From Flavobacterium sp. (GTDB lineage: Bacteria > Bacteroidota > Bacteroidia > Flavobacteriales > Flavobacteriaceae): a DNA stretch of 64,000 bases. The translations under genes were made by a program, and so were the position numbers. The notes beneath the pieces are model-generated. The model saw only the letters and a list, made by a program, of their open reading frames with translations. It had not been told where the DNA came from and did no database searches. Below are positions 7,908 to 17,229 of the stretch, one piece after another (the stretch's first letter is position 1; each line of letters starts with the position of its first letter). The stretch spans positions 62,001-126,000 of the forward strand of contig NZ_SEBS01000001.1 in the NCBI RefSeq assembly GCF_004211145.1, in the 5' to 3' direction.

Positions 7908-9608
7908 TTACCAGAATCGAATGTAAAGCGCCGCCACCAAAAGGCAAGTCACCACGATCAACGCCAACGTACTCGGCGCGACCTTGAACATCGATTTGTC
8001 GAGTTCGAATGCTTTCGGGTTTACTTTCGGGCCGAACAAACTCATCACGATCATCAACGCCATCGTGAAGAAGAACGACCAACCCATACAGATATGGAAC
8101 GGGATTTCCCAGCCGCCTTTTCCGTTCGGGAACGCTGAATATAACCAGGTTTCATGTCCGAATAGTTCAGGCGCGTAGTTGTTGAACAGTACCGAAAGCG
8201 CGAATCCTGTGAGAACGCCGGCAATTGCCGCGGCTCCCGTCGTGCGTTTCCAGAACATTCCGAGGAAGAACATCGCGAACACTCCCGGGCTGATGAATCC
8301 AGTATATTTTTGGATGAACGTGAATCCGCCTTCTCCGCCAATTCCGAGCAAATCCTTCCAAGTCAATCCGATCGAAAGGATCATCGCGACCACGATCGTG
8401 ATACGCCCGATGATGACGAGTTTCTTTTCGCCCGCTTCCTTATCGATATATTTTTTGTGTATGTCAAGCGTGTAGATCGTCGCGATACTGTTCGCTTTTC
8501 CTGCCAATGACGCAACGATCGCGGCAGTCAATGCGGCGAGTGAAAGTCCTTTCAAGCCTGTCGGCAAGAATCCGAGGATCGCTGAATAGGCGTTGTCGGC
8601 GTTGAAATGTCCGCCCGGCGCCATCTCGTTTTGGAGCCCACCGTTCTGGTAGATCACGTAAGCCGCGATTCCGGGAAGCATTACGATTACAGGCATTGCC
8701 AATTTCATGAAACCGGCGAACAGGATTCCGGTACGTGCGGTTTTCAGATCGGCGCCCAAAGCACGTTGCGTGATGTATTGGTTACAGCCCCAATAATTGA
8801 GGTTCACGATCCATTGCCCTGCGAAATACATCGCGATTCCGGGCAACATCAAATATTTGTTGATTTCCGACTGAGGCGCGTCGACCGATGGTTTTTCGAT
8901 CAACATCTTAAAGTGATCGGGCGCTGCTTCGAGCATTTTGTTCCATCCCGCGATCGCGCTGTGGCCCAAGTTGAAATGGTCGGAAACAAGCGTCAATGCG
9001 ATATATGTCGTGGCCAAACCTCCTATCACGAGCACCAAGACCTGGATAACGTCGGTGAACCCGATGACCTTCATTCCGCCCAGTGTGATGATGAGCGCGA
9101 AGACCGCCATGACGATGATGATGACGTGGAAATAACCGCCGCCGGCCATACTGTCGATCGCGATCGCACCCAAATAAAGTATTGAGGTCAAGTTTACGAA
9201 AACGTATAGGAACAACCAGAAAATCGCCATGATCAGACTCACGCTTTCGTTGTAACGCGTCTGCAGGAACTGCGGCATCGTGAAGATTTTGTTCTTGAGA
9301 TAGACCGGTATGAACCAAACCGCTACGATAATCAACGCAATCGCGGCCACCCATTCGTAAGCCGCAACGGCAATCCCGACGAAAAATCCGTTTCCGGACA
9401 TCCCGATGAACTGCTCGGCCGAAATGTTCGACGCAATCAACGAAGCTCCGATCGCCCACCAAGTAAGCGAACCTTCGGCAAGGAAAAAGTCTTTGGAATC
9501 TGAAACTCCGTCGCCTTTTTTCTTTTTGTAAATCCAATAGCCGTAGCCCGCGACTACAAAGAAATAGGTGATGAAAATGATGTAGTCGATGGTTGAAAAC
9601 TTACTCAT
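7908..9608 (-). CDS. Sodium:solute symporter (SSS/SGLT family), probable L-arabinose importer
   Basis: This 566-residue inner-membrane protein of the SSS family has about 14 hydrophobic segments. It shows the family stretch FFLAEGSLTWWAIGASLIASNISAEQFIG near residue 45 and the VLTAAIVASLAGKANSIATIYT region typical of SGLT-like sugar transporters. It is the last gene of the minus-strand araB-araD-araA group, 131 bp after araA, so import of L-arabinose with Na+ is the likely role, inferred from context. The gap to araA holds a 17-bp inverted repeat that could lower its expression. Confidence 0.88.
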   Translation of the reverse strand: MSKFSTIDYIIFITYFFVVAGYGYWIYKKKKGDGVSDSKDFFLAEGSLTWWAIGASLIASNISAEQFIGMSGNGFFVGIAVAAYEWVAAIALIIVAVWFIPVYLKNKIFTMPQFLQTRYNESVSLIMAIFWLFLYVFVNLTSILYLGAIAIDSMAGGGYFHVIIIVMAVFALIITLGGMKVIGFTDVIQVLVLVIGGLATTYIALTLVSDHFNLGHSAIAGWNKMLEAAPDHFKMLIEKPSVDAPQSEINKYLMLPGIAMYFAGQWIVNLNYWGCNQYITQRALGADLKTARTGILFAGFMKLAMPVIVMLPGIAAYVIYQNGGLQNEMAPGGHFNADNAYSAILGFLPTGLKGLSLAALTAAIVASLAGKANSIATIYTLDIHKKYIDKEAGEKKLVIIGRITIVVAMILSIGLTWKDLLGIGGEGGFTFIQKYTGFISPGVFAMFFLGMFWKRTTGAAAIAGVLTGFALSVLFNNYAPELFGHETWLYSAFPNGKGGWEIPFHICMGWSFFFTMALMIVMSLFGPKVNPKAFELDKSMFKVAPSTLALIVVTCLLVAALYIRFW

Positions 9609-9640
9609 GGTTTGGTTGGTTTGGTTAATTGTTAATTAAC

Positions 9641-9744
9641 AATGAATAATTAACAATGGATAATTAGGCTTTCTTGAAGATCGCTCGAACTATAGCTGAA
9701 CGTCTGTCTAATTGTCATCAATTATTAATTGTTAATTATTCATT
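9641..9744. repeat. 17-bp inverted repeat between araA and the symporter
   Basis: AATGAATAATTAACAAT (9641-9657) and its exact reverse complement (9728-9744) are separated by 70 bp. The right arm overlaps the araA stop codon. Both arms sit in longer AT-rich repeated text (TTAATTGTTAATTA). A hairpin here could stabilise the araA mRNA end or attenuate the symporter. Confidence 0.75.
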
Positions 9745-11230
9745 TAAAAGAAGCGTCATTCCAACGAATCTCGTTCCTGAATTCCTCTAATTTCGTTTCT
9801 TTCCCGATGAGCAAAAACTCGATGTCGGCCATTTCGGCGAACATTCGGATCAAATCGCTCGACAGGTTTTGGCTGTAGGCCGTGTGATGCGCTCCTCCGG
9901 CGTAAATCCACGCGGCACAACCCGTTTTCATGTCGGGATACGGTTTCCACAAAACGCGAGCTACGGGTAAATTCGGCAATTCGTTTTGAGGCTCGACGGC
10001 TTTTACTTCGTTGACGATCATTCGGAATCGGTTGCCCATGTCGACGATCGAAGCGTTCAAGGCTTCACCACCGGCGACGTTGAATACCAATCGCGCAGGA
10101 TCGGCTTTTCCTCCGATGCCCAGCGGATGTACTTCCAAACTCGGTTTCGTACTTGCGAGCGACGCGTCGATCTCCAGCATGTGCGAACCTAAAACGAGCT
10201 CGTTATTCGGGTCGAAATGGTAAGTGTAATCTTCCATAAATCCGTTTCCGCCTTCCAATCCGGCGCCCATGACTTTGAACGCGCGCACCAAAGCTGCAGT
10301 TTTCCAGTCGCCTTCGCCGGCGAATCCGTAACCGTCGGCGAGCAAACGCTGCACGGCCAATCCGGGCAATTGCACCATTCCGTGCAGGTCTTCGAACGTG
10401 TCGGAGAAACCTTTGAAACCGCCGTCCTCGAGGAACTTTCTCAAGCCTAATTCGATTCGTGCCGCTTCATACACTGACGAATGATCTTTCGCACCGCGGC
10501 GCAAGTTATCAGAAACCGAATACAAGTTTTCATATTCCCCTACCAGTTTTTCGATATCGTTTGCGGAAATCTTGTCGATGATCGAAACCAAATCGCCGAT
10601 CCCATAAGAATTTACCGAGAATCCGAACTTCAATTCAGCCTCGACCTTATCGCCGTCGGTAACCGCGACAAAACGCATGTTATCTCCGAAACGCGCGAAT
10701 TTCGCACCTTGCCAATCGTTCCATCCGGCAGCGGCACGCGTCCAATCGCCGATTTGTTGCTGCACGTCGGTCGCTTCCCAATGTCCGACGACAACTTTCC
10801 TGTTCTTGCGCATTCTCGACACCATGAAACCGAATTCGCGATCGCCATGAGCCGCTTGGTTCAAATTCATGAAGTCCATGTCGATCGAACTCCACGGAAT
10901 GTCGCGGTTGTATTGTGTATGTAAATGTAGTAACGGTTTTTTGAGGATCGAAAGCCCGCGGATCCACATTTTTGCTGGTGAAAACGTGTGCATCCAAGCG
11001 ATTACGCCGATTACGTTTTCAGTCGTGTTCGCCGCCAAAAGCGTTTCGTAGATCTCGTCGGTCGTCTTAACTGTAGGTTTGAAAACCACGCGAACCGGTA
11101 TCTTGCCCGAAGCGTCGAGGCCGGCCGCGATGGCTTTTGAATGTTCGGCTACTTTTGCAAGCGTTTCTTCTCCGTAAAGATGTTGGCTTCCGGTGACGAA
11201 CCAAACTTCAAATGTCTTTAGATTTATCAT
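9740..11230 (-). CDS. araA: L-arabinose isomerase
   Basis: This 496-residue protein is full length for AraA, the Mn2+-dependent cytoplasmic isomerase converting L-arabinose to L-ribulose. It starts with [18 protein letters not shown], a hallmark of the family, and contains [15 protein letters not shown] and the metal-site Glu regions [16 protein letters not shown] and FMEDYTYHF. It follows araD by 26 bp in an operon. Confidence 0.97.
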   Translation of the reverse strand: MINLKTFEVWFVTGSQHLYGEETLAKVAEHSKAIAAGLDASGKIPVRVVFKPTVKTTDEIYETLLAANTTENVIGVIAWMHTFSPAKMWIRGLSILKKPLLHLHTQYNRDIPWSSIDMDFMNLNQAAHGDREFGFMVSRMRKNRKVVVGHWEATDVQQQIGDWTRAAAGWNDWQGAKFARFGDNMRFVAVTDGDKVEAELKFGFSVNSYGIGDLVSIIDKISANDIEKLVGEYENLYSVSDNLRRGAKDHSSVYEAARIELGLRKFLEDGGFKGFSDTFEDLHGMVQLPGLAVQRLLADGYGFAGEGDWKTAALVRAFKVMGAGLEGGNGFMEDYTYHFDPNNELVLGSHMLEIDASLASTKPSLEVHPLGIGGKADPARLVFNVAGGEALNASIVDMGNRFRMIVNEVKAVEPQNELPNLPVARVLWKPYPDMKTGCAAWIYAGGAHHTAYSQNLSSDLIRMFAEMADIEFLLIGKETKLEEFRNEIRWNDASFK

Positions 11231-11256
11231 TTTATCTTTTATTCTGATTGTTATTT

Positions 11257-11958
11257 TTATTGTTGGCCGTAGTAGGAATCGGGGCCGTGTTTGCGTTCGA
11301 AGTGTTTTTTGATGAGCGAATCTTTTAGTCGCGGCGCGGCAGGATTGATTTGTTCGGTCAAAAGCGCCATTTGTGCGACGGTTTCGAGAACGGCCGAGTT
11401 GTAAACCGCTTTCTCAGCCGATTTTCCCCACGTAAAAGGCGCGTGGTTCCCGACCAAAATCATCTCGACCTCATTGTAATCCAGATTGCGTTCCTCGAAG
11501 CAATTCATGATCTGGAAACCGGTTTCGTATTCGTAATTTCCTTGAATCGATTTGTCGGCCATTGGAGGCGCGCACGGAATATCGACCGTCAAATGATCGG
11601 CGTGCGTTGTTCCAAAGATCGGAATGTCGCGCTGTGACTGCGCCCAAGCCGTTCCGTAAGTGGAATGTGTGTGCACGATTCCGCCGATGTTCGGCCAATG
11701 TTTGTATAAAACCGCGTGTGTTTTCGTATCCGACGACGGACGCAATTCACCTTCGACAGTATTTCCGTCAAAATCGACGATCACCATTTTTTCAGGCGAC
11801 AAATCCTCATACGGAACGCCGCTCGGTTTGATAGCGAAAACGCCTAATTCACGATCTACGGCGCTCACATTTCCAAACGTGAACAGCACCAAACCCAATT
11901 TCGGCAATTGCATATTCGCCTCGTACGCGCTCTTTTTTATGTGATCGTATTTGCTCAT
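11257..11958 (-). CDS. araD: L-ribulose-5-phosphate 4-epimerase
   Basis: This 233-residue class II aldolase-fold enzyme converts L-ribulose 5-phosphate to D-xylulose 5-phosphate in the cytoplasm. Zinc-ligand motifs are visible: [13 protein letters not shown] near residue 96 and [13 protein letters not shown] near 170. The C-terminal HGPDSYYGQ matches the family. Its start overlaps the araB stop by four bases (ATGA), implying coupled translation. Confidence 0.97.
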   Translation of the reverse strand: MSKYDHIKKSAYEANMQLPKLGLVLFTFGNVSAVDRELGVFAIKPSGVPYEDLSPEKMVIVDFDGNTVEGELRPSSDTKTHAVLYKHWPNIGGIVHTHSTYGTAWAQSQRDIPIFGTTHADHLTVDIPCAPPMADKSIQGNYEYETGFQIMNCFEERNLDYNEVEMILVGNHAPFTWGKSAEKAVYNSAVLETVAQMALLTEQINPAAPRLKDSLIKKHFERKHGPDSYYGQQ

Positions 11959-13655
11959 GCCGTGACTGCGGTTTTAGCGGTTTTCGCGAGCGTTTCGTTC
12001 ACGACGAAATCGCCCAATTTCTTGTATTGTTTGTAACGATTCCTGTACACTGAAAACGTGGCGGGATTCGGTTGGTATTCGACGTCGAAGCCTCGGCCCA
12101 TTGCGACCATCGCTTCTTCGACGGTTTCGTAAATTCCCGCGGCGACGGCTGCAAACATTGCGGCTCCGAGCGCACACGTATGCTTGAATTGATGGATTCT
12201 GATTGGCATTTCGAGAATATCGGCCATCGTCTGCATTACGAAAGGCGACTTTTTGGCGACGCCGCCGATTCCGATAATTCCTTTCACAGGAATGCCTTCG
12301 TCGATGAAACGGTCCACGATCGCTTTTGCTCCGAAGCAAGTCGATTCAGCCAAAGCGCGGAAAATTCTCGGCGCGTCCGAACCTAAACTCAAGCCTGAAA
12401 TCGTACCTTTCAACAATTGGTTCGCGTCAGGCGTGCGACGTCCGTTGAGCCAGTCCAAAGCGAGTTCGTTACTCGTTTCGATTGGCAATAATGCGGCTTG
12501 GCGGCTGAGTTCGGGGATTATTTTGTCGGCGATTTCGTCCTTCAACGCTTCGGCTGTTTTCTGGTCGATTACCGACGAATTGGTCAATAGGCTGTCCATC
12601 GGCCAAAGCAATACTTTCTTGAACCACGCATAGACGTCGCCGAATGCCGATTGCCCGGCTTCAAGCCCGACCATTCCCGGTATTACCGATCCGTCGACCT
12701 GTCCGCAAATGCCGGCTACGAGTTTGTTTTCCATGTCTTCAGCAGGAGCGACGAGAATATCGCACGTCGAAGTTCCGACGATCTTGCACAGATGATACGG
12801 TTCGATCTGTCCGCCGACCGCGCCCATGTGGCAATCAAAAGCTCCGACACCTACGACGACGTTGGTCGGCAAACCTAAACGCGACGCCCATTCGGCGCTG
12901 ATCGTTCCGGCTGAAATATCGGACGTAAACGTTTCGGTGAATAATTTATCGGTGATTCCCGATAAGATCGGATCGAGTGACGTGAAGAATTCCTGTGGCG
13001 GCAAACCGTTGAATTCGGCTGCCCAAAGCGCTTTGTGGCCTGCGGCGCAACGCGAGCGTTTTATGTTTTTGACGTCGTTTCCGCCCGTGAGCAAAAACGG
13101 GATCCAGTCGCAATGCTCGACCCATGAATGCAACGCGTTTTTGACGGCCGTATCGACGCGGATCGTGCGCAATAATTTCGCCCAATACCATTCCGAGGAA
13201 TAAATTCCGCCTACATATTTAAGGTAATTCGTATCGAATTTGGTCGCATGTTCGTTGATTTCGGCGGCTTCGTTAACGGCCGTGTGGTCTTTCCAGAGCA
13301 CGAACATGGCGTTCGGATTTTCAGCGAACGCGGGCGTCAAGGCCAAAGGCGTTCCTTTCGCATCGACGGCAACCGGAGTTGAACCTGTGGTATCGACTGA
13401 AATTCCTTTTATGTTTTTGGCGACTTCCGCTCCGCCCGCTGTGGCGATGCAATCTTTAATCGTAGCTTCCAATCCTTCGATGTAATCGAGCGGATGTTGT
13501 CGGAATTGATTTTCAGACGGTTTGCAGTACAATCCTTTCTCCCAACGCGGATAATTATAGACCGATGACGCGAGTTCACGCCCGTTTGCGGCGTCGATGA
13601 TTACTGATCGAACTGAATCCGATCCATAGTCGACCCCTATTACAAATTGATTCAT
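11955..13655 (-). CDS. araB: Ribulokinase
   Basis: This 566-residue FGGY-family kinase phosphorylates L-ribulose with ATP. The N-terminal phosphate motif GVDYGSDSVRS, the ADP-binding GIGGVAKKSPFVMQ segment near residue 465 and the length match bacterial AraB. It is the first gene of araB-araD-araA-symporter. Its promoter contains a palindrome shared with the susC and MFS promoters (see findings), so it should belong to the regulon of the Nudix regulator encoded 21 kb away. Confidence 0.97.
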   Translation of the reverse strand: MNQFVIGVDYGSDSVRSVIIDAANGRELASSVYNYPRWEKGLYCKPSENQFRQHPLDYIEGLEATIKDCIATAGGAEVAKNIKGISVDTTGSTPVAVDAKGTPLALTPAFAENPNAMFVLWKDHTAVNEAAEINEHATKFDTNYLKYVGGIYSSEWYWAKLLRTIRVDTAVKNALHSWVEHCDWIPFLLTGGNDVKNIKRSRCAAGHKALWAAEFNGLPPQEFFTSLDPILSGITDKLFTETFTSDISAGTISAEWASRLGLPTNVVVGVGAFDCHMGAVGGQIEPYHLCKIVGTSTCDILVAPAEDMENKLVAGICGQVDGSVIPGMVGLEAGQSAFGDVYAWFKKVLLWPMDSLLTNSSVIDQKTAEALKDEIADKIIPELSRQAALLPIETSNELALDWLNGRRTPDANQLLKGTISGLSLGSDAPRIFRALAESTCFGAKAIVDRFIDEGIPVKGIIGIGGVAKKSPFVMQTMADILEMPIRIHQFKHTCALGAAMFAAVAAGIYETVEEAMVAMGRGFDVEYQPNPATFSVYRNRYKQYKKLGDFVVNETLAKTAKTAVTA

Positions 13656-13675
13656 ATTCAGAGTGAATTTCTATA

Positions 13676-13692
13676 AGTGTCAAAATAACACT
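13676..13692. promoter_or_regulatory. Putative AraR operator at the araB promoter
   Basis: AGTGTCAAAATAACACT is a perfect AGTGT-N7-ACACT palindrome. It overlaps the candidate araB -7 box (13688-13681), a position suited to repression. About 30 bases around it match the copy upstream of susC at most positions. Confidence 0.65.
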
Positions 13693-13711
13693 AATATTTT
13701 GATATAAACAA
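13681..13711 (-). promoter_or_regulatory. Candidate promoter of araBDA-symporter
   Basis: On the minus strand TTG (13711-13709), 20 bp, then TTATTTTG (13688-13681). The -7 box differs from TAnnTTTG at one base. The operator-like palindrome covers the -7 box. Confidence 0.45.
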
Positions 13712-13841
13712 ATATGCCGCGTGAAAATTAACAATTATTCAATTCCGCACCGAAAAACTAACGTTATTGCAGATTCGTTGAATTATGTCATACAAATTTC
13801 GCAAAACACTTACATTGCTTGTAAAAGACGCAATAATAATA

Positions 13842-13858
13842 ATTGTTGTTTTTACACT
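13842..13858. promoter_or_regulatory. Putative AraR operator at the MFS-GH97 promoter
   Basis: ATTGT-N7-ACACT with the sequence ATTGTTGTTTTTACACT. It differs from the araB copy in one arm base and lies exactly between the -33 TTG and the -7 box of the MFS promoter. Over 22 bases it agrees with the reverse complement of the araB site at 18 positions. Confidence 0.6.
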
Positions 13859-13872
13859 TATTTGTATATTTG
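13843..13872 (+). promoter_or_regulatory. Consensus promoter of the MFS-GH97 operon
   Basis: TTG (13843-13845), exactly 19 bp, then TATATTTG (13865-13872): a full match to the Bacteroidota promoter. The start codon is at 13883, so the leader can be only a few bases long. Confidence 0.75.
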
Positions 13873-13882
13873 GCAGTAATCT

Positions 13883-15013
13883 ATGACCTATTCCGCCCGA
13901 ACATATCGCATAACCGTCAGCATTTTATTCTTTATGGCAGGCCTCTGCTTTTCGAGTTGGGCTTCGCGCATCGCAACCATCCAACAGAAATTGGGTTTGT
14001 CTGAAGCCGGATTGGGTGCCGTCCTTTTCGCGTTGCCCGTCGGGTTGATGCTATCATTGCCGCTTTCAGGCTGGGCGGTCACGAAGATCGGTAGCCGACG
14101 CGTACTTACCGCCTCGTTGACTCTTTACGGAAGCACTCTCGTCCTACTAGGATTGGTCAACCACATTTCGCTTTTATTCTTGTGCCTGGTATTCTTCGGG
14201 ATGGCGAGCAATGCCGTAAACATTTCGGTAAACACTCAAGCTGTCGCAACCGAAAATATGTACCCGAAACCCATCATGGCGTCGTTCCACGGTTTGTGGA
14301 GTTTGGCTGGATTCGTGGGCGCGGGCGTCGGAACGTTCATGATCGGGAACAACATCCTGCCTTTTCATCACTTCCTTATTATAGGTGGAATCGTTTTGAT
14401 TTCGGTGGGCGTTTGCTGGAATTTCCTGCACAACGATAAAAATCCGGTTTCAAGTGGCCCAGCGTTCGTAAGACCCGACAAGTCGCTCGTCACGCTCGGC
14501 ATCATCGCGTTCTGTTCGATGGTGATCGAAGGCGCGATGTTCGATTGGAGCACGATTTACTTCAAGAAAGTCGTCCTCGCTGAAAAAGGCTGGATCGGCG
14601 CAGGTTACACGGCCGGAATGTGCGCGATGGCGTCGGGGAGATTCGTCGCCGATTGGTTCTCTCACAAATTCGGATTGCGGACGACATTGCAAGCCAGCGG
14701 CGCCTTGAGTTTGATAGGATTGCTGATCGCGATTATTTTCCCGACGTTGATTCCTGCGATGATCGGATTCTTATTCATCGGGCTTGGCATTTCGTCAGTC
14801 GTACCGATGATCTACAGCGCCGCGGGAAGATCAACGACCATGTCGCCCGGAGCTGCAATCGCGTCGGTTTCGACGATCAGTTTCACGGGATTTCTCGTCG
14901 GGCCACCCGTCATAGGATTCATCGCCGACGCGTCGAACCTCAAAATTTCGTTCCTCTTTTTGGCCGTCATGGCTGCTTGCGTAATTATTTTTACATCACG
15001 CGCTAAAATCTGA
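13883..15013 (+). CDS. Major facilitator superfamily transporter (sugar permease-like)
   Basis: This 376-residue protein has about 12 transmembrane segments and the MFS loop motif between helices 2 and 3 (GSRRVLTASL). It resembles the YbjJ/fucose-permease-like branch. It is the first gene of a two-gene plus-strand operon with the GH97 enzyme and is divergent from araB. The promoter carries the same palindrome as araB and susC. Uptake of arabinose or a product of the GH97 enzyme is inferred only from location. Confidence 0.8.
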   Translation: MTYSARTYRITVSILFFMAGLCFSSWASRIATIQQKLGLSEAGLGAVLFALPVGLMLSLPLSGWAVTKIGSRRVLTASLTLYGSTLVLLGLVNHISLLFLCLVFFGMASNAVNISVNTQAVATENMYPKPIMASFHGLWSLAGFVGAGVGTFMIGNNILPFHHFLIIGGIVLISVGVCWNFLHNDKNPVSSGPAFVRPDKSLVTLGIIAFCSMVIEGAMFDWSTIYFKKVVLAEKGWIGAGYTAGMCAMASGRFVADWFSHKFGLRTTLQASGALSLIGLLIAIIFPTLIPAMIGFLFIGLGISSVVPMIYSAAGRSTTMSPGAAIASVSTISFTGFLVGPPVIGFIADASNLKISFLFLAVMAACVIIFTSRAKI

Positions 15014-15030
15014 AAATAAACACATTAGAT

Positions 15031-16953
15031 ATGAAAACGGTTTACGTAACGCTTTGTTTTTTGTTGACTATATCGATTTCGGCGCAAAAGTCCGAAAGCG
15101 TGAAAAGTCCTGACGGTTCTGTTTCAGTGACATTCGGCATCAACGAAAAGAAACAACCCTATTATTCGGTACACAAAAATGCAATTCCGATCATCGACGC
15201 ATCGCAATTGGGATTGGTCCGCAAAGACGGCGATTTTTCACAGAACATGAGCGTGATCTCTATTTCGCCCGACGTAAAAATCTCGGAAAACTACCAAATG
15301 TTCGTCGGAAAAGAAAAGAACGTTACCTACTCGGCCAATCAAAAAACGCTGCATCTGCAGAATGCGTCGGGTCAAAAAATGGACATCGTATTCAATGTTT
15401 CCGACGACGGTTTTGCGTTCCGATACGCGTTTCCCGAAACCTCATCGGACGTGAAATTCATAACCGAAGAAATCTCGACGTTCCATTTCAAACCGTCCGC
15501 GAAAGGCTGGCTGCAACCGATGTCACGCGCGCAAACGGGTTGGGAACATTGCAATCCGTCGTATGAGGAAAATTATTTGCAGAACGTCGCGCTCGACACA
15601 AAATCCCCGATCGGCCAAGGCTGGGTGTATCCCGTTTTGGTGAACGACGGGCAAAATTGGGCGGCGCTTACCGAGGCTTCGGTCGAAAAAAATTACTGCG
15701 GCAGCCATCTCGATTACGATCCAAAATTAAAGGCGATGCGCGTCGTTTTCCCGCAGCCTGAGGAAGTTTTCGCGAAAGATGCCGCGCTGTATCCGCAATC
15801 GAAACTGCCTTGGGAAACGCCTTGGCGCGTCGTGGCTTTGGGTTCGCTCCAAACCGTCGTGAACTCGACTTTGGGAACGGATTTGTCAGCGAAATCGCGA
15901 CTTTCCGACACTTCGTACATCAAAGCCGGGCCAGCCGCCTGGAGTTGGGGCATTTACAAAGATGACGGGACGAATTTCGAATTGCAAAAAACGTTCATCG
16001 ATTATGCCGCGAAAATGGGCTGGCCGTACGTCTTGATCGACGCCGACTGGCACATTAAAATCGGAATGGATCGCATCAAGGAACTCGTCGCACAGGGAAA
16101 AAAGCAAAACGTGAAACTGATTTTGTGGTACAACTCGGCTGGCGACTGGAACACGACGCCTTACGGCCCGAGAGGAAAATTTTTGACACCTGAGAGTCGC
16201 GAATCGGAGTTCAAAATGTTGCACGAAATGGGTATCGCGGGAACGAAAATCGACTTTTTCGGAGGCGACGGACAATCGTTCATGCAATATTACATAGACA
16301 TTTTGGAAGCCGCGGCCAAGCATCAGATCATGGTGAATTTTCACGGTGCGACGTTGCCTCGCGGTTGGGAAAAAACCTATCCGAACCTCATGACGGCCGA
16401 AGCGATCAAAGGTTTCGAATTCATCACGTTCACTCAGGAAGGCGCCGACGCACAGCCGGAACATTGCGCGACGATTCCGTTCACGCGCAATTTGTTCGAC
16501 CCGATGGATTTCACGCCTATGTGTCTCGACAAAATCCCGAACGTCAACCGACGCACGACTTCAGCGTTCGAACTCGCGCTTCCGACGTTGTTCCTTTCGG
16601 GTTTCCAACACATTGCCGAAGTGCCCGACGGCATGGCGAAAATGCCCGATTACGTCGTGGAATATTGCAAGGATTTGCCGATGCTTTGGGACGAATCCCG
16701 TCTGCTCGCGGGCTTTCCCGGGCAACATGTCGTGATGGCGAGACGACGCGGGAACGATTGGTTCGTGATGGCGATCAACGGGCAAAATTCGGTAAAAGAC
16801 GTTGAAATCGATTTGAGTTTCATTAAGGCGAAGAATGGTTTTATGATTACCGATGGAGAAAAGTCGGTGTTTGAGAAATCGGAGGTGAAAGCAGGCAAAA
16901 CCAAAGTAAAACTGAAACCGTTCGGTGGATTCGTGATGAAGTTCAAAGGTTAG
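15031..16953 (+). CDS. Glycoside hydrolase family 97 enzyme
   Basis: This 640-residue secreted protein (signal peptide ending ISISAQ) has the GH97 layout: an N-terminal beta-sandwich, a central (beta/alpha)8 barrel and a C-terminal beta domain. Barrel hallmarks are LIDADWHI, GTKIDFFGGDGQ, MVNFHGATLPRGWEKTYPN and LMTAEAIKG. GH97 includes alpha-glucosidases, alpha-galactosidases and beta-L-arabinopyranosidases. KIDFFGGD holds an Asp placed like the nucleophile of retaining members. In this arabinan locus a beta-L-arabinopyranosidase or alpha-galactosidase role is the best guess. It is 17 bp after the MFS gene. Confidence 0.88.
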   Translation: MKTVYVTLCFLLTISISAQKSESVKSPDGSVSVTFGINEKKQPYYSVHKNAIPIIDASQLGLVRKDGDFSQNMSVISISPDVKISENYQMFVGKEKNVTYSANQKTLHLQNASGQKMDIVFNVSDDGFAFRYAFPETSSDVKFITEEISTFHFKPSAKGWLQPMSRAQTGWEHCNPSYEENYLQNVALDTKSPIGQGWVYPVLVNDGQNWAALTEASVEKNYCGSHLDYDPKLKAMRVVFPQPEEVFAKDAALYPQSKLPWETPWRVVALGSLQTVVNSTLGTDLSAKSRLSDTSYIKAGPAAWSWGIYKDDGTNFELQKTFIDYAAKMGWPYVLIDADWHIKIGMDRIKELVAQGKKQNVKLILWYNSAGDWNTTPYGPRGKFLTPESRESEFKMLHEMGIAGTKIDFFGGDGQSFMQYYIDILEAAAKHQIMVNFHGATLPRGWEKTYPNLMTAEAIKGFEFITFTQEGADAQPEHCATIPFTRNLFDPMDFTPMCLDKIPNVNRRTTSAFELALPTLFLSGFQHIAEVPDGMAKMPDYVVEYCKDLPMLWDESRLLAGFPGQHVVMARRRGNDWFVMAINGQNSVKDVEIDLSFIKAKNGFMITDGEKSVFEKSEVKAGKTKVKLKPFGGFVMKFKG

Positions 16954-17075
16954 TTTAAAGACTGCATCCTACGCCTTTTTTGACGCCGCGTTCCAAAAAA
17001 TAACTCGGCATAACATTTCAATCGGTTTTTTCGTTTGGACATTTTTTGCTTTGTCGGTTCGGCAACAACCAAATT

Positions 17076-17152
17076 TGTAACAATTTACGTCCGGTTAAAT
17101 TTTTTGTTTTGAGTCATGTAACAATATTCCGGGCATTAAAAAAATTGTTACA
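17076..17152. repeat. TGTAACAATTT repeats, direct and inverted
   Basis: TGTAACAATTT (17076-17086), TGTAACAATAT (17117-17127) and the reverse complement AAATTGTTACA (17142-17152) lie in the 276-bp gap between the convergent GH97 and epimerase genes. They can form a stem, but no function is evident. The rest of the gap holds only the terminator at 17185. Confidence 0.6.
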
Positions 17153-17184
17153 GCGCGAAAACTGCGTCATTCAGGAACATAAAA

Positions 17185-17210
17185 AAAGCCGGCTCACTTG
17201 AACCGGCTTT
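17185..17210 (-). terminator. Terminator of the arabinan operon
   Basis: AAAGCCGG and CCGGCTTT pair around a 10-base loop. On the minus strand a run of T follows, so it ends the ten-gene susC-to-galM transcript just after the epimerase stop. Confidence 0.85.
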
Positions 17211-17229
17211 CCTAACTAACTCAAACAAA

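Noticed and set aside
13806-13810. Extra ACACT half-site upstream of the MFS promoter
   Set aside because: The partner arm at the required distance matches poorly, so it is not counted as an operator.
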